The notes under the pieces are model-generated. The model made no database searches. It was not told the DNA's origin and saw only the letters and a list, made by a program, of their open reading frames with translations. The position numbers were made by a program, and so were the translations under genes. Positions 8,721-17,791 of a stretch of 64,000 nt of DNA are shown here, one piece after another. Position 1 is the first letter of the stretch, and each line of letters starts with the position of its first letter. The stretch is from Sphingomonas oryzagri (GTDB lineage Bacteria; Pseudomonadota; Alphaproteobacteria; Sphingomonadales; Sphingomonadaceae), in contig NZ_JARYGZ010000001.1 in assembly GCF_029906645.1 (NCBI RefSeq), positions 2,848,084 through 2,912,083 on the forward strand, written 5' to 3'.

Positions 8721-8809
8721 GTCGCCCCTGCGCAGGCAGGGGCCTATCTCCTTACAGTCCCGCCCAAGATACAGCTCAGGTGATGGGCTCCTGCCTACGC
8801 AGGAGCGAC
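8721..8809. repeat. Inverted repeat element upstream of the small membrane-protein gene
   Basis: Arms 8721-8748 and 8782-8809 (about 28 bases each, a few mismatches) are inverted copies around the core CCTGCGCAGGCAGG. This accounts for most of the 351-base gap between the small membrane-protein gene (if it starts at 8658) and recN. I saw nothing convincing in the rest of that gap. Confidence 0.75.
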
Positions 8810-9010
8810 GCAACTAGCGGGGAGGGCAACCCCCTTCCAATGTAGGATTTCGTCTGTCACCCTGCGCGGATCACGCTCTGTCTCAGCTTGAATCCCGGCC
8901 CGGAAATCGCGCCGCTCGCGCAACTTTTTGCGGCCATTCGCGTAATTTCGAAGCCCCAAGAGGTCATTTTCGATCCGCACAGCTGTCAATGTTGTCAACT
9001 TCGCGGCCCC

Positions 9011-10669
9011 TCACGCCGCCAGCAGCTTCCCCGCCTGCGCGCGCGCCTCGTCGGTCACTTCGGCGCCCGAGAGCATGCGGGCGATCTCCTCGCGGCGCTC
9101 GGCCTCGTCGAGCAGGCGGACGCCGGTGCGGGTGACGATGCCGTCGTGGCTCTTGGCGATCAGCAGCTGCCGCGCCGCGCGCGCCGCGACCTGCGGCGAG
9201 TGGGTCACCACCAGCAGCTGCGCCTTGTCCGCCAGCCGCGCCAGCCGCTCGCCGATCGCCGAGGCCACAGCACCACCGACGCCGCGATCGATCTCGTCGA
9301 AGATCATCGTGCGGGCGCCTGCCGCCTCGGCCAGCGCCACCTTGAGCGCGAGGATGAAGCGGGACAGCTCACCGCCGGACGCGATCTTCACCAGTGGCGC
9401 GAAGGGCGCGCCGGGGTTGGTGGAGATCAGGAACTCGACGCGGTCGCGCCCGTCGGCGCCCCACTGCGCCTCCGGCAGCCGCTCGATCGCGGTGCGGAAG
9501 CGCGCGGCATCGAGCTTGAGCGGCGCCAGTTCGGCCGCCACCGCCTTGTCGAGCCTGAGCGCCGATCCGACACGCGCCTCGGACAGTGCCGCGGCCTCTG
9601 CCTCATAGGCCTTGCGGGCAGTGGCGACGGCCTTCTCCAGCTCCGCCAGCCCCGCGCTGCCCGCCGCCATCCGCGCGAGGCGGCCGGACAGCTCCTCGGC
9701 CAGCGCAGGCAGTTCGTCAGGCTGGACGCGGTGCTTGCGGGCGAGGCCGCGCAGATCGAACAGCCGCGTCTCGATCCGGTCGAGCCGTTCGGGATCGAAG
9801 GCCATCGCCTGCCCGGCGGCGGCCAGTGCATCCTCGGCCTCGGAGGCCTCGATCACCGCGCGATCAAGCGCCGCGAGCGCCGTGGCCAGCGCCTCATGCT
9901 CGTGCGCGATCCGGTCGAGCCGCCGCGCCGCCTGCCTGAGGCCCGCGAGCGCGCCGTCCGATCCGTCGAGATGCGCGGTGACGCCGGACAGGTCCTCCGC
10001 CAGCCGCGCGCCCTTCTGCATGGCGGATCGTTCGCCTGCCAGCGCCTCCTCCTCGCCCGGCTCGGGTGCCAGCGCGGTGAGTTCGCCGACCGCATGTTCC
10101 AGCCATTCGCGATCCCGCTCGGCGGTCTCCAGATCGACGCGCGCCGTCTCCAGCGCCGCCTCCGCTGTCCGCCAGCGCCCATGGGCCTGCGCCACGCTTG
10201 TGAGGTCGAAGCGCCCGAAGGCATCGAGCAGCGCGCGGTGGCCCTTGGCATTGAGCAGCCCGCGATCGTCATGCTGGCCGTGAATCTCGACGAGCCGGCC
10301 GCCCATCTCGCGGAGCAAGGCGGCGGAGACGGGCTGATCGTTGATCGAGGCGCGCGATCCGCCGTCCGCCTTGACGATGCGGCGCACGATCAGCGGCTCG
10401 CCAGGCTCGCCCTCCAGCCCGTTCTCGGCGAGCAGGGCGGCGATGGTGGCGTCATCACCGGCATCGAAGCTGGCGGTCACCACCGCCTGCGCAGCGCCGT
10501 GCCGCACCAGCCCGCTGTCGGCCCGCGCGCCGAGCGCCAGCCCCAGCGAGTCCAGCAGGATCGACTTGCCCGCCCCGGTTTCCCCCGTCAGCGCGCCGAG
10601 GCCTGCGGAAAAATCGAGGTCCAGCGCCTCGATCAGCACCACGTCGCGAATGGCCAGCCGGATCAGCAT
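9011..10669 (-). CDS. recN: DNA repair protein RecN
   Basis: RecN is an SMC-like ATPase that works at double-strand breaks with RecA. The 552-residue protein has the N-terminal Walker A GETGAGKSILLDS (about residues 30-42), a long coiled coil in the middle, the ABC signature ASGGELSRFILALK and the Walker B MIFDEIDRGVGG near the C-terminus, which is the canonical SMC arrangement. It lies downstream of bamD on the same strand with a 61-base gap. The bamD-recN order is the usual alphaproteobacterial one. I saw no LexA box immediately upstream. Confidence 0.97.
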   Translation of the reverse strand: MLIRLAIRDVVLIEALDLDFSAGLGALTGETGAGKSILLDSLGLALGARADSGLVRHGAAQAVVTASFDAGDDATIAALLAENGLEGEPGEPLIVRRIVKADGGSRASINDQPVSAALLREMGGRLVEIHGQHDDRGLLNAKGHRALLDAFGRFDLTSVAQAHGRWRTAEAALETARVDLETAERDREWLEHAVGELTALAPEPGEEEALAGERSAMQKGARLAEDLSGVTAHLDGSDGALAGLRQAARRLDRIAHEHEALATALAALDRAVIEASEAEDALAAAGQAMAFDPERLDRIETRLFDLRGLARKHRVQPDELPALAEELSGRLARMAAGSAGLAELEKAVATARKAYEAEAAALSEARVGSALRLDKAVAAELAPLKLDAARFRTAIERLPEAQWGADGRDRVEFLISTNPGAPFAPLVKIASGGELSRFILALKVALAEAAGARTMIFDEIDRGVGGAVASAIGERLARLADKAQLLVVTHSPQVAARAARQLLIAKSHDGIVTRTGVRLLDEAERREEIARMLSGAEVTDEARAQAGKLLAA

Positions 10670-10730
10670 CGCAGATGCCTTAGCCTATCGACGCGCCCAA
10701 GAGAACAGGGAGCGAACGCGGATACCGCGC

Positions 10731-11579
10731 TCAGCCCTCCATCAGCTTCTTGTGCTTCTTGTCGATCTTGCTCTTCTTGCTCTTCACCTCGCCCTCGGTC
10801 GGGGCTTTCTTGTGCATCAGGTTGAAGGCGCGGCTGTACCATTTGGAGCCGGGATAGTTGTTGCCCAGCACCGCTGCCGCCTTCTGCGCCTCGACCGGGA
10901 TGCCGAGCGCCAGATAGGATTCGGTCAGGCGCTCCAGCGCTTCCGGCGTATGCGTGGTGGTCGGATACTGATCGATCACGACGCGGAAGCGAATCACGGC
11001 AGCCAGCCACTCGGCCCGGCGCTGATAGAAGCGGCCGATCTCCATCTCCTTGCCGGCAAGGTGATCGTTGACGAGATCGATCTTCAGCCGGGCGTCGGCG
11101 GCGTAGTTGGTGTCCGGATAGCGGCGCACCAGTTCGCCCAGCGCGTCGAGCGCCTGCTGGGTGATCTTCTGGTCGCGGGTGACGTCGTTGATCTGCTCGT
11201 AATAGTCGATCGCGATCAGGTAATAGGCGTAGGGCGCGTCGCGGTTGCCGGGGTGGATCGACAGGAAGCGCTGCGCCGACGCGATCGAATCGTTGTAGCT
11301 GCGGCCGAGATAATAGCTGTACGCGCTCATCAGCTCGGCGCGGCGCGCCCAGATCGAATAGGGGTGCTGGCGCTCCACCTCGTCGAACAGCTGGGCGGCC
11401 AGCTTGTACTGCTTCTTGTCCAGCCGATCGCGGGCTAGGTTGTAGAGTGTGTCCACGTCCCGCGCGATGAACTTGGTGTCGGCCTTCTTCTTGTTGCCGT
11501 GGGCGCAGCCCGACAGCGGCGCGAAGACGGCGGCGGCGAGCGCGGCGAGAAGGATCGGGCGGGTGGCAAGACGTGGCAT
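10731..11579 (-). CDS. bamD: Outer membrane assembly lipoprotein BamD
   Basis: BamD is an essential lipoprotein of the BAM complex that inserts beta-barrels into the outer membrane. The 282-residue protein begins with a lipoprotein signal ending in the lipobox LSGC (about residue 25). It continues with TPR-like helices (LYNLARDRLDKKQYKLAAQL, AYSYYLGRSYNDSIASAQRF) and ends in a Lys-rich tail, as in other alphaproteobacterial BamD. The ATG at 11579 follows AAGGA. An in-frame reading upstream to 12284 is antisense to the glycosyltransferase and is not part of the gene. Confidence 0.95.
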   Translation of the reverse strand: MPRLATRPILLAALAAAVFAPLSGCAHGNKKKADTKFIARDVDTLYNLARDRLDKKQYKLAAQLFDEVERQHPYSIWARRAELMSAYSYYLGRSYNDSIASAQRFLSIHPGNRDAPYAYYLIAIDYYEQINDVTRDQKITQQALDALGELVRRYPDTNYAADARLKIDLVNDHLAGKEMEIGRFYQRRAEWLAAVIRFRVVIDQYPTTTHTPEALERLTESYLALGIPVEAQKAAAVLGNNYPGSKWYSRAFNLMHKKAPTEGEVKSKKSKIDKKHKKLMEG

Positions 11580-11708
11580 GGCGACGATCCTTAGCGGGTC
11601 GATCCGGCTGTGGGAAGCGGCCCGGAGAGGGCTTTGTTCGGGCGGACGAGACAGTTTCGTTCGCGGACTGAATGGCTTCTTAACGGGGCGCTGGCAGAAG
11701 GCGGGGCG

Positions 11709-12872
11709 ATGCTGCGCGTCCTGACCCTGGCCACCCTGTTTCCGGACGCGACGCGGCCGACCTTCGGCGTGTTCGTCGAACGGCAGACGCTGGGGCTGGC
11801 GGCGCTGTCGGACATCGAGGTGAAGGTGGTGGCGCCGATCGCGGCACCACCGGGGCCACTCGCCCGCTTCGGGCAGTCGGCGGGGATGGCGGACGTGCCG
11901 ACGCGCGAGACATGGAAGGGACTGGATGTGCTCCGTCCACGCTTCCCTTCGCTGCCCGGCGTCCCCGCGCTCAACCCGATACTGATGGCGCGCGCATTGC
12001 TGCCGATTCTGAGGCGGATACGTGCGGATTTTCCGTTCGACGTGATCGATGCCGAATTCTTCTATCCCGACGGGCCGGCGGCGGTGCGGCTGGGCCGGGT
12101 GCTGGGCGTGCCGGTGTCGATCAAGGCGCGCGGGCACGACATCCACCATTTCGGAAGCGCGCGCGGCACGGCGCGGCAGGTGCTCGCGGCAGGCCGGGCG
12201 GCAGGCGGGATGCTGGCGGTGAGCGCGGCGCTCAAAGCGGACATGGTGTCGCTGGGACTGCCCGCCGAGCGCATCCGCGTGCATTATACCGGCGTCGATC
12301 TCGATCGCTTCCGGCCGGTGGCGGACCGGACAACCGCAAAGGCGGCGCTAGGCCTGGCCGGACCGGTGCTATTGTCCGTGGGCGCGCTGATCCCGCGCAA
12401 GGGGCACGATCTGGCGATCCGGGCACTGGTGGACCTGCCAGACGTCACGCTGATGATCGCCGGCAAGGGACCGGAACACGGCGAGTTGGAGGCTCTGGCA
12501 CGGGAGATCGGCGTGGCCGACCGCGTCCGACTGCTGGGGTCTCAACCGCACGAAGCCTTGCCCGCGCTGGTCGCCGCCGCCGATGTCGGCGTGCTGGTGT
12601 CCGCATCGGAGGGACTGGCCAACGCCTGGGTCGAATCGCTCGCCTGCGGAACGCCGCTGGTGTTGAGCGATGTCGGCGGCGCGCGCGAGCTGGTCGATCG
12701 GCCGGAAGCGGGGCGAATCGTCGCCCGTGAACCGGCCGCCATCGCGGCAGCCGTACGCAAACTGTTGGACTCGCCTCCCGACCCCGCCGCCGTGCGCGCA
12801 ACGGCCGAGAGATTCACATGGGAGACAAACGCGGCGGCGCTGCGCGATCACCTCGGCAGGCTGGTCGCCTAG
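11709..12872 (+). CDS. GT4-type glycosyltransferase
   Basis: A glycosyltransferase of the GT-B fold, family 4, about 387 residues. It likely adds a sugar to a polysaccharide or lipid in the cytoplasm; donor and acceptor are unknown. The N-terminus MLRVLTLATLFPDATRP matches the start of the acceptor-binding domain. The C-terminal donor domain shows VGALIPRKGHDLAIRAL, IAGKGPEHGELEALA and the EX7E-like block SASEGLANAWVESLACGTP. The ATG at 11709 is chosen because upstream in-frame sequence has no family similarity. It is divergent from bamD. Its stop overlaps the stop of the convergent Mth938 gene by two bases. Confidence 0.9.
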   Translation: MLRVLTLATLFPDATRPTFGVFVERQTLGLAALSDIEVKVVAPIAAPPGPLARFGQSAGMADVPTRETWKGLDVLRPRFPSLPGVPALNPILMARALLPILRRIRADFPFDVIDAEFFYPDGPAAVRLGRVLGVPVSIKARGHDIHHFGSARGTARQVLAAGRAAGGMLAVSAALKADMVSLGLPAERIRVHYTGVDLDRFRPVADRTTAKAALGLAGPVLLSVGALIPRKGHDLAIRALVDLPDVTLMIAGKGPEHGELEALAREIGVADRVRLLGSQPHEALPALVAAADVGVLVSASEGLANAWVESLACGTPLVLSDVGGARELVDRPEAGRIVAREPAAIAAAVRKLLDSPPDPAAVRATAERFTWETNAAALRDHLGRLVA

Positions 12873-13252
12873 CGCTCAAGCCCCATCAGCGCAGCGACGA
12901 TCTCGCGACCTTCGGCGCGCAGCACGCCCCAGGCACGCGCGGCGGCCCGGCTGTCCATCACCTCGACGCCGATGCCCTGTGCCTCCAATGCCGCCGTGAA
13001 AGCGGGCGACGGGCGTCGCAGCGTCGCGCCGGTGCCGAGCAGCAGGAATTCGGGCGCCGGATCGCGGGTCAGCAGATCGCCCAGCGCCGAAGGATCGAGC
13101 GCATCGATCGCGGGCGGCGCCCATGGGATCGCTGCCTCGGGGGTCAGCAGCGCCGCCTCCAGCACCTCGCCGTCGATGCGGAAGCCGCCGTCGGCCGCGA
13201 TCGCCTCGATCGCCGGGCCGGATGCGACCCGATCGGGCGAGATCTTCGCCAT
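12869..13252 (-). CDS. Mth938-like domain protein (DUF498)
   Basis: A 127-residue small protein of the Mth938/NDUFAF3-like family. The conserved middle reads PEFLLLGTGATLRRPSP and is followed by GIGVEVMDSRAAARAWGVL, as expected. In mitochondria the NDUFAF3 relative assists complex I assembly; the bacterial role is unproven. Its ATG overlaps the secF stop (TGATG), so it is translationally coupled as the last gene of the yajC-secD-secF operon, a standard alphaproteobacterial arrangement. Confidence 0.88.
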   Translation of the reverse strand: MAKISPDRVASGPAIEAIAADGGFRIDGEVLEAALLTPEAAIPWAPPAIDALDPSALGDLLTRDPAPEFLLLGTGATLRRPSPAFTAALEAQGIGVEVMDSRAAARAWGVLRAEGREIVAALMGLER

Positions 13253-14235
13253 CAGGCCTTCGGGCCGATCCGCTCGGCGCGGGCACGCGCGGCCTTCTTC
13301 TTGTCGCCCGCTTCCTCCATCTGGCGGAAGCGCGACTTGTCGAGGCCGAGCGTGATCAGCAGCGAGGACGACACGTAGATCGACGAATAGGTGCCGACCA
13401 CGACGCCCAGCATCATCGCCGCCGTGAAACCGCGCAGCACATGGCCGCCGAAGAACAGCAGCGAGGCGAGCGCCAGCAGAATGGTCAGCGAGGTCATCAC
13501 GGTGCGCGGCAGCGTCTCGTTGACCGAGAGGTCGATCAGCTCGCCCAGCGGCATCTGCCGGTATTTGCGGAGGTTCTCGCGGATGCGGTCGTCGATCACG
13601 ATCTTGTCGTTGATCGAATAGCCGATGATGGTCAGCACCGCCGCGACGATGTTGAGATCGAATTCGTAGCGGGTGAGCGCAAAGAAGCCGAGCGTCATCA
13701 GCACGTCGTGGAAGATCGAGATGAAGGTCGCCACGCCGAACTGCCATTCGAAGCGCACGATGCCGAACAGCGCGATGCAGAACACCGCCGCGACGACGGC
13801 GAAGATGCCCTTCCAGATCAGCTCGTCCGAAACCTTGCCGGAAACGGTGTCGACCTGGTTGAACGGCAGGATGACGTGATCCTGCGCCAGTGCCGTCTGC
13901 ACCTTGGCGACCAGCGCGTTGGTGGCGCCCTCGTCATGCACCGGGGGCAGCGGCAGGCGGATCGAGACGGTGTCCTTCGGCCCGAACTGCTGGAGCTGCG
14001 CATCGCCGATGCCGAGCGCGTCGATATGCTTGCGCACATTGTCGATCGGCGCATCGCCGGGGAACTTGGCCTCGATCATCAGGCCGCCGACGAAATCGAC
14101 GCCGAGGTTGAGGCCGCGCACGCCGACGAGCACGCCGGCCGCGATGGTGAGCAGCAGGGTGAGCCCGAAGGCCCAGCCGCGCAGCTTGACGAAGCCGATA
14201 TTGGTGTTGTCGGGAACGATCTTGAGCAGGCGCAT
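13252..14235 (-). CDS. secF: Protein translocase subunit SecF
   Basis: SecF works with SecD and YajC and uses the proton gradient to help late steps of Sec export. The 327-residue protein has the first periplasmic motif LNLGVDFVGGLMIEAKF, a C-terminal six-helix RND-type block including GYSINDKIVIDDRIRENL, and a charged tail. Start: the ATG at 14235 has GAGG about 10 bases upstream; a TTG at 14250 inside the secD stop region is an alternative. It is directly downstream of secD. Confidence 0.96.
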   Translation of the reverse strand: MRLLKIVPDNTNIGFVKLRGWAFGLTLLLTIAAGVLVGVRGLNLGVDFVGGLMIEAKFPGDAPIDNVRKHIDALGIGDAQLQQFGPKDTVSIRLPLPPVHDEGATNALVAKVQTALAQDHVILPFNQVDTVSGKVSDELIWKGIFAVVAAVFCIALFGIVRFEWQFGVATFISIFHDVLMTLGFFALTRYEFDLNIVAAVLTIIGYSINDKIVIDDRIRENLRKYRQMPLGELIDLSVNETLPRTVMTSLTILLALASLLFFGGHVLRGFTAAMMLGVVVGTYSSIYVSSSLLITLGLDKSRFRQMEEAGDKKKAARARAERIGPKA

Positions 14236-14246
14236 GGTCAGCGGCC

Positions 14247-15833
14247 TCAAATATTCATGGCTTGCGGGCGCTGGCGGCGAATCCAGAGCGCGACCAGCAT
14301 GCGCGTGAAGGTGACGGAGGTGAACACCGAGGTGGCGATGCCGAACAGCAGCACCACCGCGAAGCCCTTGACCGGGCCGGAGCCGAGCAGAAGCATGATC
14401 AGACCGGTGATGGCGTGGGTCATGTTCGCCTCGAAGATGGTGCGGCTGGCTTCCTTGTAGCCGAGCTCGACCGACTGGACGACGTTGCGCCCGCGTCGCC
14501 GCTCCTCACGGATGCGCTCGTTGATCAGCACGTTGGCATCCACTGCCGTACCGATGGTCAGCACGAAGCCGGCGATGCCCGGCAGCGTCAGCGTCGCGTT
14601 CAGCACCGCCATCAGGCCGAGGATGACGAATACGTTGATGAGCACCGCGAGATCGGCATAGAGGCCGAAGCGCCCGTAGGTGAGGAACATGAACACGATC
14701 ACGGCGGCGACGGCGATGGCCGACGCGATGATGCCGGCATGGATCGAATCCTGCCCGAGGCCGGGGCCGACGGTGCGCTCCTCGACCGTCTTCAGCGTGA
14801 TCGGCAGCGAGCCGGACTGCAGCGCGATCGCCAGCGTCTGCGCGGTTTGCGCGGTGAAGCCGCCCGCGATCGACGCGGTGCCGCCGAGAATCGGCTCGTT
14901 GATGTTCGGCGCGGAGATCACCTCCCCGTCGAGGATGATCGCGAAGGGCTTGCCGACATTCTGCTGGGTGGTCTCGGCGAAGGCGCGCGAGCCCTTGGCG
15001 TTGAACGAGATGGAAACCGACGGCTGGCCGTTCTGGTCGTAATCCTGCCGCGCGGACTTGAGATCGCCGCCGGTCAGGATCGCCTGGCGGAACACCGCGA
15101 GCGGGCGGCCCTGATACGGCAGGATCTGGTCGCCGATCGGCGGCAGGTTGGCGGCGACCTTGGCCGGGTCCGCCTGCGTATCGACCAGCTTGAACTCCAG
15201 CTTGGCGGTCTTGCCGATCAGCGCCTTCAGCTCGGCGGGGTTCTGCTGGCCCGGCACCTCGACGAGGATGCGGTCGCTGCCCTGCAGCGCGATCGTCGGC
15301 TCCTTGGTGCCGAGCGCGTCGATGCGCTTGCGCACGATATCGACCGCGCCGGTCATCGCCTGCTTGACGAACTGGTCGATGCCACCCTGCGTCTGGGTCA
15401 TCACGATGCGGGTCGAATCGACGACCTGCACGTTCCAGTCGCGCGTGCCGGTGGTGCCGACCGGCTGGGTCAGGTTGCGCGCGGTGTCCACCGCCGCATC
15501 GACCTGCGCGGGATCGCGCACGAAGAAGCTCAGCGTGTTGCCGTTCGCCGAAATGTCGCCGATCGCGATCGGCGCCGGCGTGTTCTTGCGCATCGCGCCA
15601 CGCACCGTGTCTTCCATGTTGGTCAGGCGCGACTTGGCGACGTCGGCCGTGTCCGCTTCCAGCAGGATGTGGCTGCCACCGGCGAGATCGAGGCCGTAAT
15701 TGATCCGCGGCGCGAAGCCGAGGCCCCACTGCTTGGCGGTCGATTCGGGTATGAAGCTCGGCACCGCGAGCAGGATACCGACGAGCAATACGCCGAGGAT
15801 CGAGGCGATCTTCCAGCGCGGGAAATCGAGCAT
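14247..15833 (-). CDS. secD: Protein translocase subunit SecD
   Basis: SecD is the large partner of SecF in the Sec holotranslocon. The 528-residue protein has an N-terminal membrane anchor (IASILGVLLVGILLAVPSFI), the periplasmic P1 head with LDLAGGSHILLE and VPGQQNPAELK, and the C-terminal six-helix block with TVGPGLGQDSIHAG and GTAVDANVLINERIREE. Length is typical for alphaproteobacteria. It sits 16 bases after yajC and directly before secF. Confidence 0.97.
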   Translation of the reverse strand: MLDFPRWKIASILGVLLVGILLAVPSFIPESTAKQWGLGFAPRINYGLDLAGGSHILLEADTADVAKSRLTNMEDTVRGAMRKNTPAPIAIGDISANGNTLSFFVRDPAQVDAAVDTARNLTQPVGTTGTRDWNVQVVDSTRIVMTQTQGGIDQFVKQAMTGAVDIVRKRIDALGTKEPTIALQGSDRILVEVPGQQNPAELKALIGKTAKLEFKLVDTQADPAKVAANLPPIGDQILPYQGRPLAVFRQAILTGGDLKSARQDYDQNGQPSVSISFNAKGSRAFAETTQQNVGKPFAIILDGEVISAPNINEPILGGTASIAGGFTAQTAQTLAIALQSGSLPITLKTVEERTVGPGLGQDSIHAGIIASAIAVAAVIVFMFLTYGRFGLYADLAVLINVFVILGLMAVLNATLTLPGIAGFVLTIGTAVDANVLINERIREERRRGRNVVQSVELGYKEASRTIFEANMTHAITGLIMLLLGSGPVKGFAVVLLFGIATSVFTSVTFTRMLVALWIRRQRPQAMNI

Positions 15834-15849
15834 GGCCCCCTCGCGTCCC

Positions 15850-16188
15850 TTATGCGCGATCGTTGGCGACGGTGGCGCCGCGCACGCTGGTGAGAGTCGA
15901 CTTCACGACGCGGATCTTCACGCCGGACGCGATCTCCACCTCGATCTCGTCGCCGTCCACCTTGGTCACCTTGCCGACGACGCCGCCGCCGGTGACGACG
16001 GTGTCGCCCTTCTTCACCGCGTCGATCATCGCGGCGTGCTGCTTCACCTTCTGCTGCTGCGGGCGGATGATCAGGAACCACATGATCGCGATGATGGCGA
16101 TCATCGGGATCAGCGGCCCGAACGAGGTCAGGAAGCTCGAGGACGCGGGCGCGCCGGCGGCCTGGGCATATGCGGGGGACGAGAACAT
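15850..16188 (-). CDS. yajC: Sec translocon accessory protein YajC
   Basis: A 112-residue single-pass membrane protein, first gene of the yajC-secD-secF-Mth938 operon. One hydrophobic helix (FGPLIPMIAIIAIMWFLII) is followed by the family motif RPQQQKVKQHAAMI and a small soluble domain with GDTVVTGGGVVGKVTKV. YajC associates with SecDF and with the AcrB-type membrane complex in other bacteria. Confidence 0.95.
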   Translation of the reverse strand: MFSSPAYAQAAGAPASSSFLTSFGPLIPMIAIIAIMWFLIIRPQQQKVKQHAAMIDAVKKGDTVVTGGGVVGKVTKVDGDEIEVEIASGVKIRVVKSTLTSVRGATVANDRA

Positions 16189-16328
16189 CGGTGCTTGTCT
16201 AGCCTGGCTGGGGCGCGGGGCGCGGCCCTGGTGATGAAGCGTGCGCGCCTAACATGGCGCATGGGCCGCATCAAGGCGAAGAGCGCTTGCCAAGCGACGG
16301 CTTGTCGCCTAGTGGGCGCCGCCTAGGT

Positions 16329-16405
16329 CGGGGCGTGGCGCAGCCTGGTAGCGCATTAGACTGGGGGTCTAAGGGTCGCAGGTTCGAATCCTGTCGCCCC
16401 GACCA
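16329..16405 (+). tRNA. tRNA-Pro (anticodon GGG)
   Basis: A 77-base cloverleaf. The acceptor stem CGGGGCG pairs with CGCCCCG. The D arm contains AGCCTGGTAGC, the anticodon stem TTAGA/TCTAA encloses the loop CTGGGGG with anticodon GGG, and the T arm contains GGTTCGAATCC. CCA is encoded in the DNA. It reads Pro codon CCC, which is frequent in this GC-rich genome. Confidence 0.97.
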
Positions 16406-16429
16406 GCTTATCCTTACCGGATATTCGGC

Positions 16430-16463
16430 AAAAAGGCCGGGTCATTCGCTGACCCGGCCTTTT
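16430..16463. terminator. Bidirectional terminator between tRNA-Pro and the convergent small gene
   Basis: A 10-bp stem GGCCGGGTCA/TGACCCGGCC with a 5-base loop is flanked by A-run and T-run (AAAAA left, TTTT right), so it can act on both strands. It lies 25 bases after the tRNA and 28 bases after the stop of the convergent gene. Confidence 0.88.
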
Positions 16464-16490
16464 GCTTTGGCCATGATGGTGCGCGCCATC

Positions 16491-16718
16491 TTACTTGGCG
16501 GGGGCCTTTGCGAAGGTGACGCCCATCTTGGCCCACTCGCTCACCGAATGGCATTCCGTGGCGCCGATGCGCGAACCGGTCAGCGCGTCCTGCGTGACAC
16601 AATAGACACCGCTCTTCTGGTCGATGGTGACCTTGGGGGTCTCGGCCTGCAGGGCGGACACGGTGCCGAAGGTGATGGCGGCGGCGGCAACGGCGGAAAA
16701 AACGTAGCGGATCATCAT
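16491..16718 (-). CDS. Small secreted protein with TGSR motif, unknown function
   Basis: A 75-residue protein with a clear signal peptide (MMIRYVFSAVAAAAITFG, cleavage near LQAE) and a mature part of about 50 residues. That part carries two Cys around the motif C-x5-TGSRIGATEC followed by SEW. This Cys/TGSR/Cys/EW pattern recurs in small periplasmic proteins of sphingomonads and related alphaproteobacteria whose function is not known. A GGGAG ribosome binding site precedes the first ATG. The gene has a terminator shared with tRNA-Pro. Confidence 0.75.
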   Translation of the reverse strand: MMIRYVFSAVAAAAITFGTVSALQAETPKVTIDQKSGVYCVTQDALTGSRIGATECHSVSEWAKMGVTFAKAPAK

Positions 16719-16971
16719 CTGTCTCCCATCAATCTGGTACGAAGGACCGGGGCGCCTCCGATGCCCCGTGCTTTGCAGAGGGCGTGCCAGTTTGCGAAAA
16801 AGCCCGGATTTCGGGGATTTTCGATCGGCTGAATAGGCAGCCCGCAGGCGTTACCACCTCTTGTCGGCGTGATTTCCCGTTTTCTGGTGTTCGCCGCCGG
16901 ACATTTTCTGTTCGTTTTCGGACAGGCCAGCGGCCTTGCCTCGCTGTCCGCAGCCGATAGTCTCGCCACCG

Positions 16972-17751
16972 ATGCTGAGTCTCATCGCCGCCCTGCTCGC
17001 CGCGACGCCGGCGGCCCCGCCGCCCGCGCCCGAAATCGTGGTCACCGCGAAGCACGACAAATGCTTCGTCGAATATGGCCAGCACCCCGTATCCGACGAC
17101 GACCTGAAGGCGCTGACGCAGAGCTGGGCGCTGGGCACCCCGGTGCGGGTGATCGAGCCGCGCGGCGCGAATCTGAAATGCGAGTTCGAGATCATGAAGT
17201 CGCTGGCGGCGCACGGCCAGCACGCTGCGCAGTTCGTCGCGCGATCGGAGGATCTCTCGCCCGAGGATACCAAGGCGGAGGAAGCCGAGCGTGCCGCCGA
17301 ACGACAGAAAGAGGCCATCGCGTCAGCGACACCGATGCCTCTCACCCCTGCGATGCTCGCCGGGCCATCCACGGCGATGGCGGCGCCCCCGCCACCGGTT
17401 CGTCGCGGGAAGCGCGGCCGAGCGGCCCCGCAAGGCCGCTCGATCGCGCAGGCGCCATCGGGCATCGTTACCCTCGCCTGCACGATGGCGGACCCCGAAA
17501 AGCCCTATCAGCTCGACGTGATCGTCAACGAGGAAAAGGGCACCGCGACACCGTCCCGCCCGGATACCGGCGGCGGATCGGAGATGAAGGCGCTGTTCAT
17601 GCCCGATGCCGTGCGCTTCGGCCCGTTCACGATCAATCGATCGACCTTGCAGATCTGGCGCCAGAATGGCGGCAATGGCGCCACCGCCGGCAAGCAGCCG
17701 GCCATCGTGCCGGGCCAGTGCGCGCTCGCCGACATGCGGCGCGTGTTCTGA
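16972..17751 (+). CDS. Secreted protein of unknown function, disordered middle
   Basis: About 259 residues from the ATG at 16972; an in-frame start at 16936 would add 12 residues. The N-terminus MLSLIAALLAATPAAPP looks like a signal peptide. Residues ~20-85 form a small domain with EIVVTAKHDKCFVEYG and conserved-looking Cys. A charged and Pro-rich low-complexity linker follows (many Ala, Pro, Arg), then a C-terminal domain with IVTLACTMADPEKPYQLDVIV and GPFTINRSTLQIWRQ. I do not recognise a family. It is followed 40 bases later by the EI24-like membrane protein, so the two may be co-transcribed. Confidence 0.7.
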   Translation: MLSLIAALLAATPAAPPPAPEIVVTAKHDKCFVEYGQHPVSDDDLKALTQSWALGTPVRVIEPRGANLKCEFEIMKSLAAHGQHAAQFVARSEDLSPEDTKAEEAERAAERQKEAIASATPMPLTPAMLAGPSTAMAAPPPPVRRGKRGRAAPQGRSIAQAPSGIVTLACTMADPEKPYQLDVIVNEEKGTATPSRPDTGGGSEMKALFMPDAVRFGPFTINRSTLQIWRQNGGNGATAGKQPAIVPGQCALADMRRVF

Positions 17752-17791
17752 ACGGGCGGAACCCCTCCCCCTCTGGCCCGTAGAGACGACC

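Noticed and set aside
8795-8998. A 67-codon minus-strand frame between the repeats and recN
   Set aside because: It has only a TTG start without a clear ribosome binding site and runs into the repeat element at 8721-8809, so it is probably not a gene.
12869-13747. A 292-codon frame covering the Mth938 gene and part of secF
   Set aside because: The upstream part is secF read in another frame. The Mth938 protein starts at 13252.
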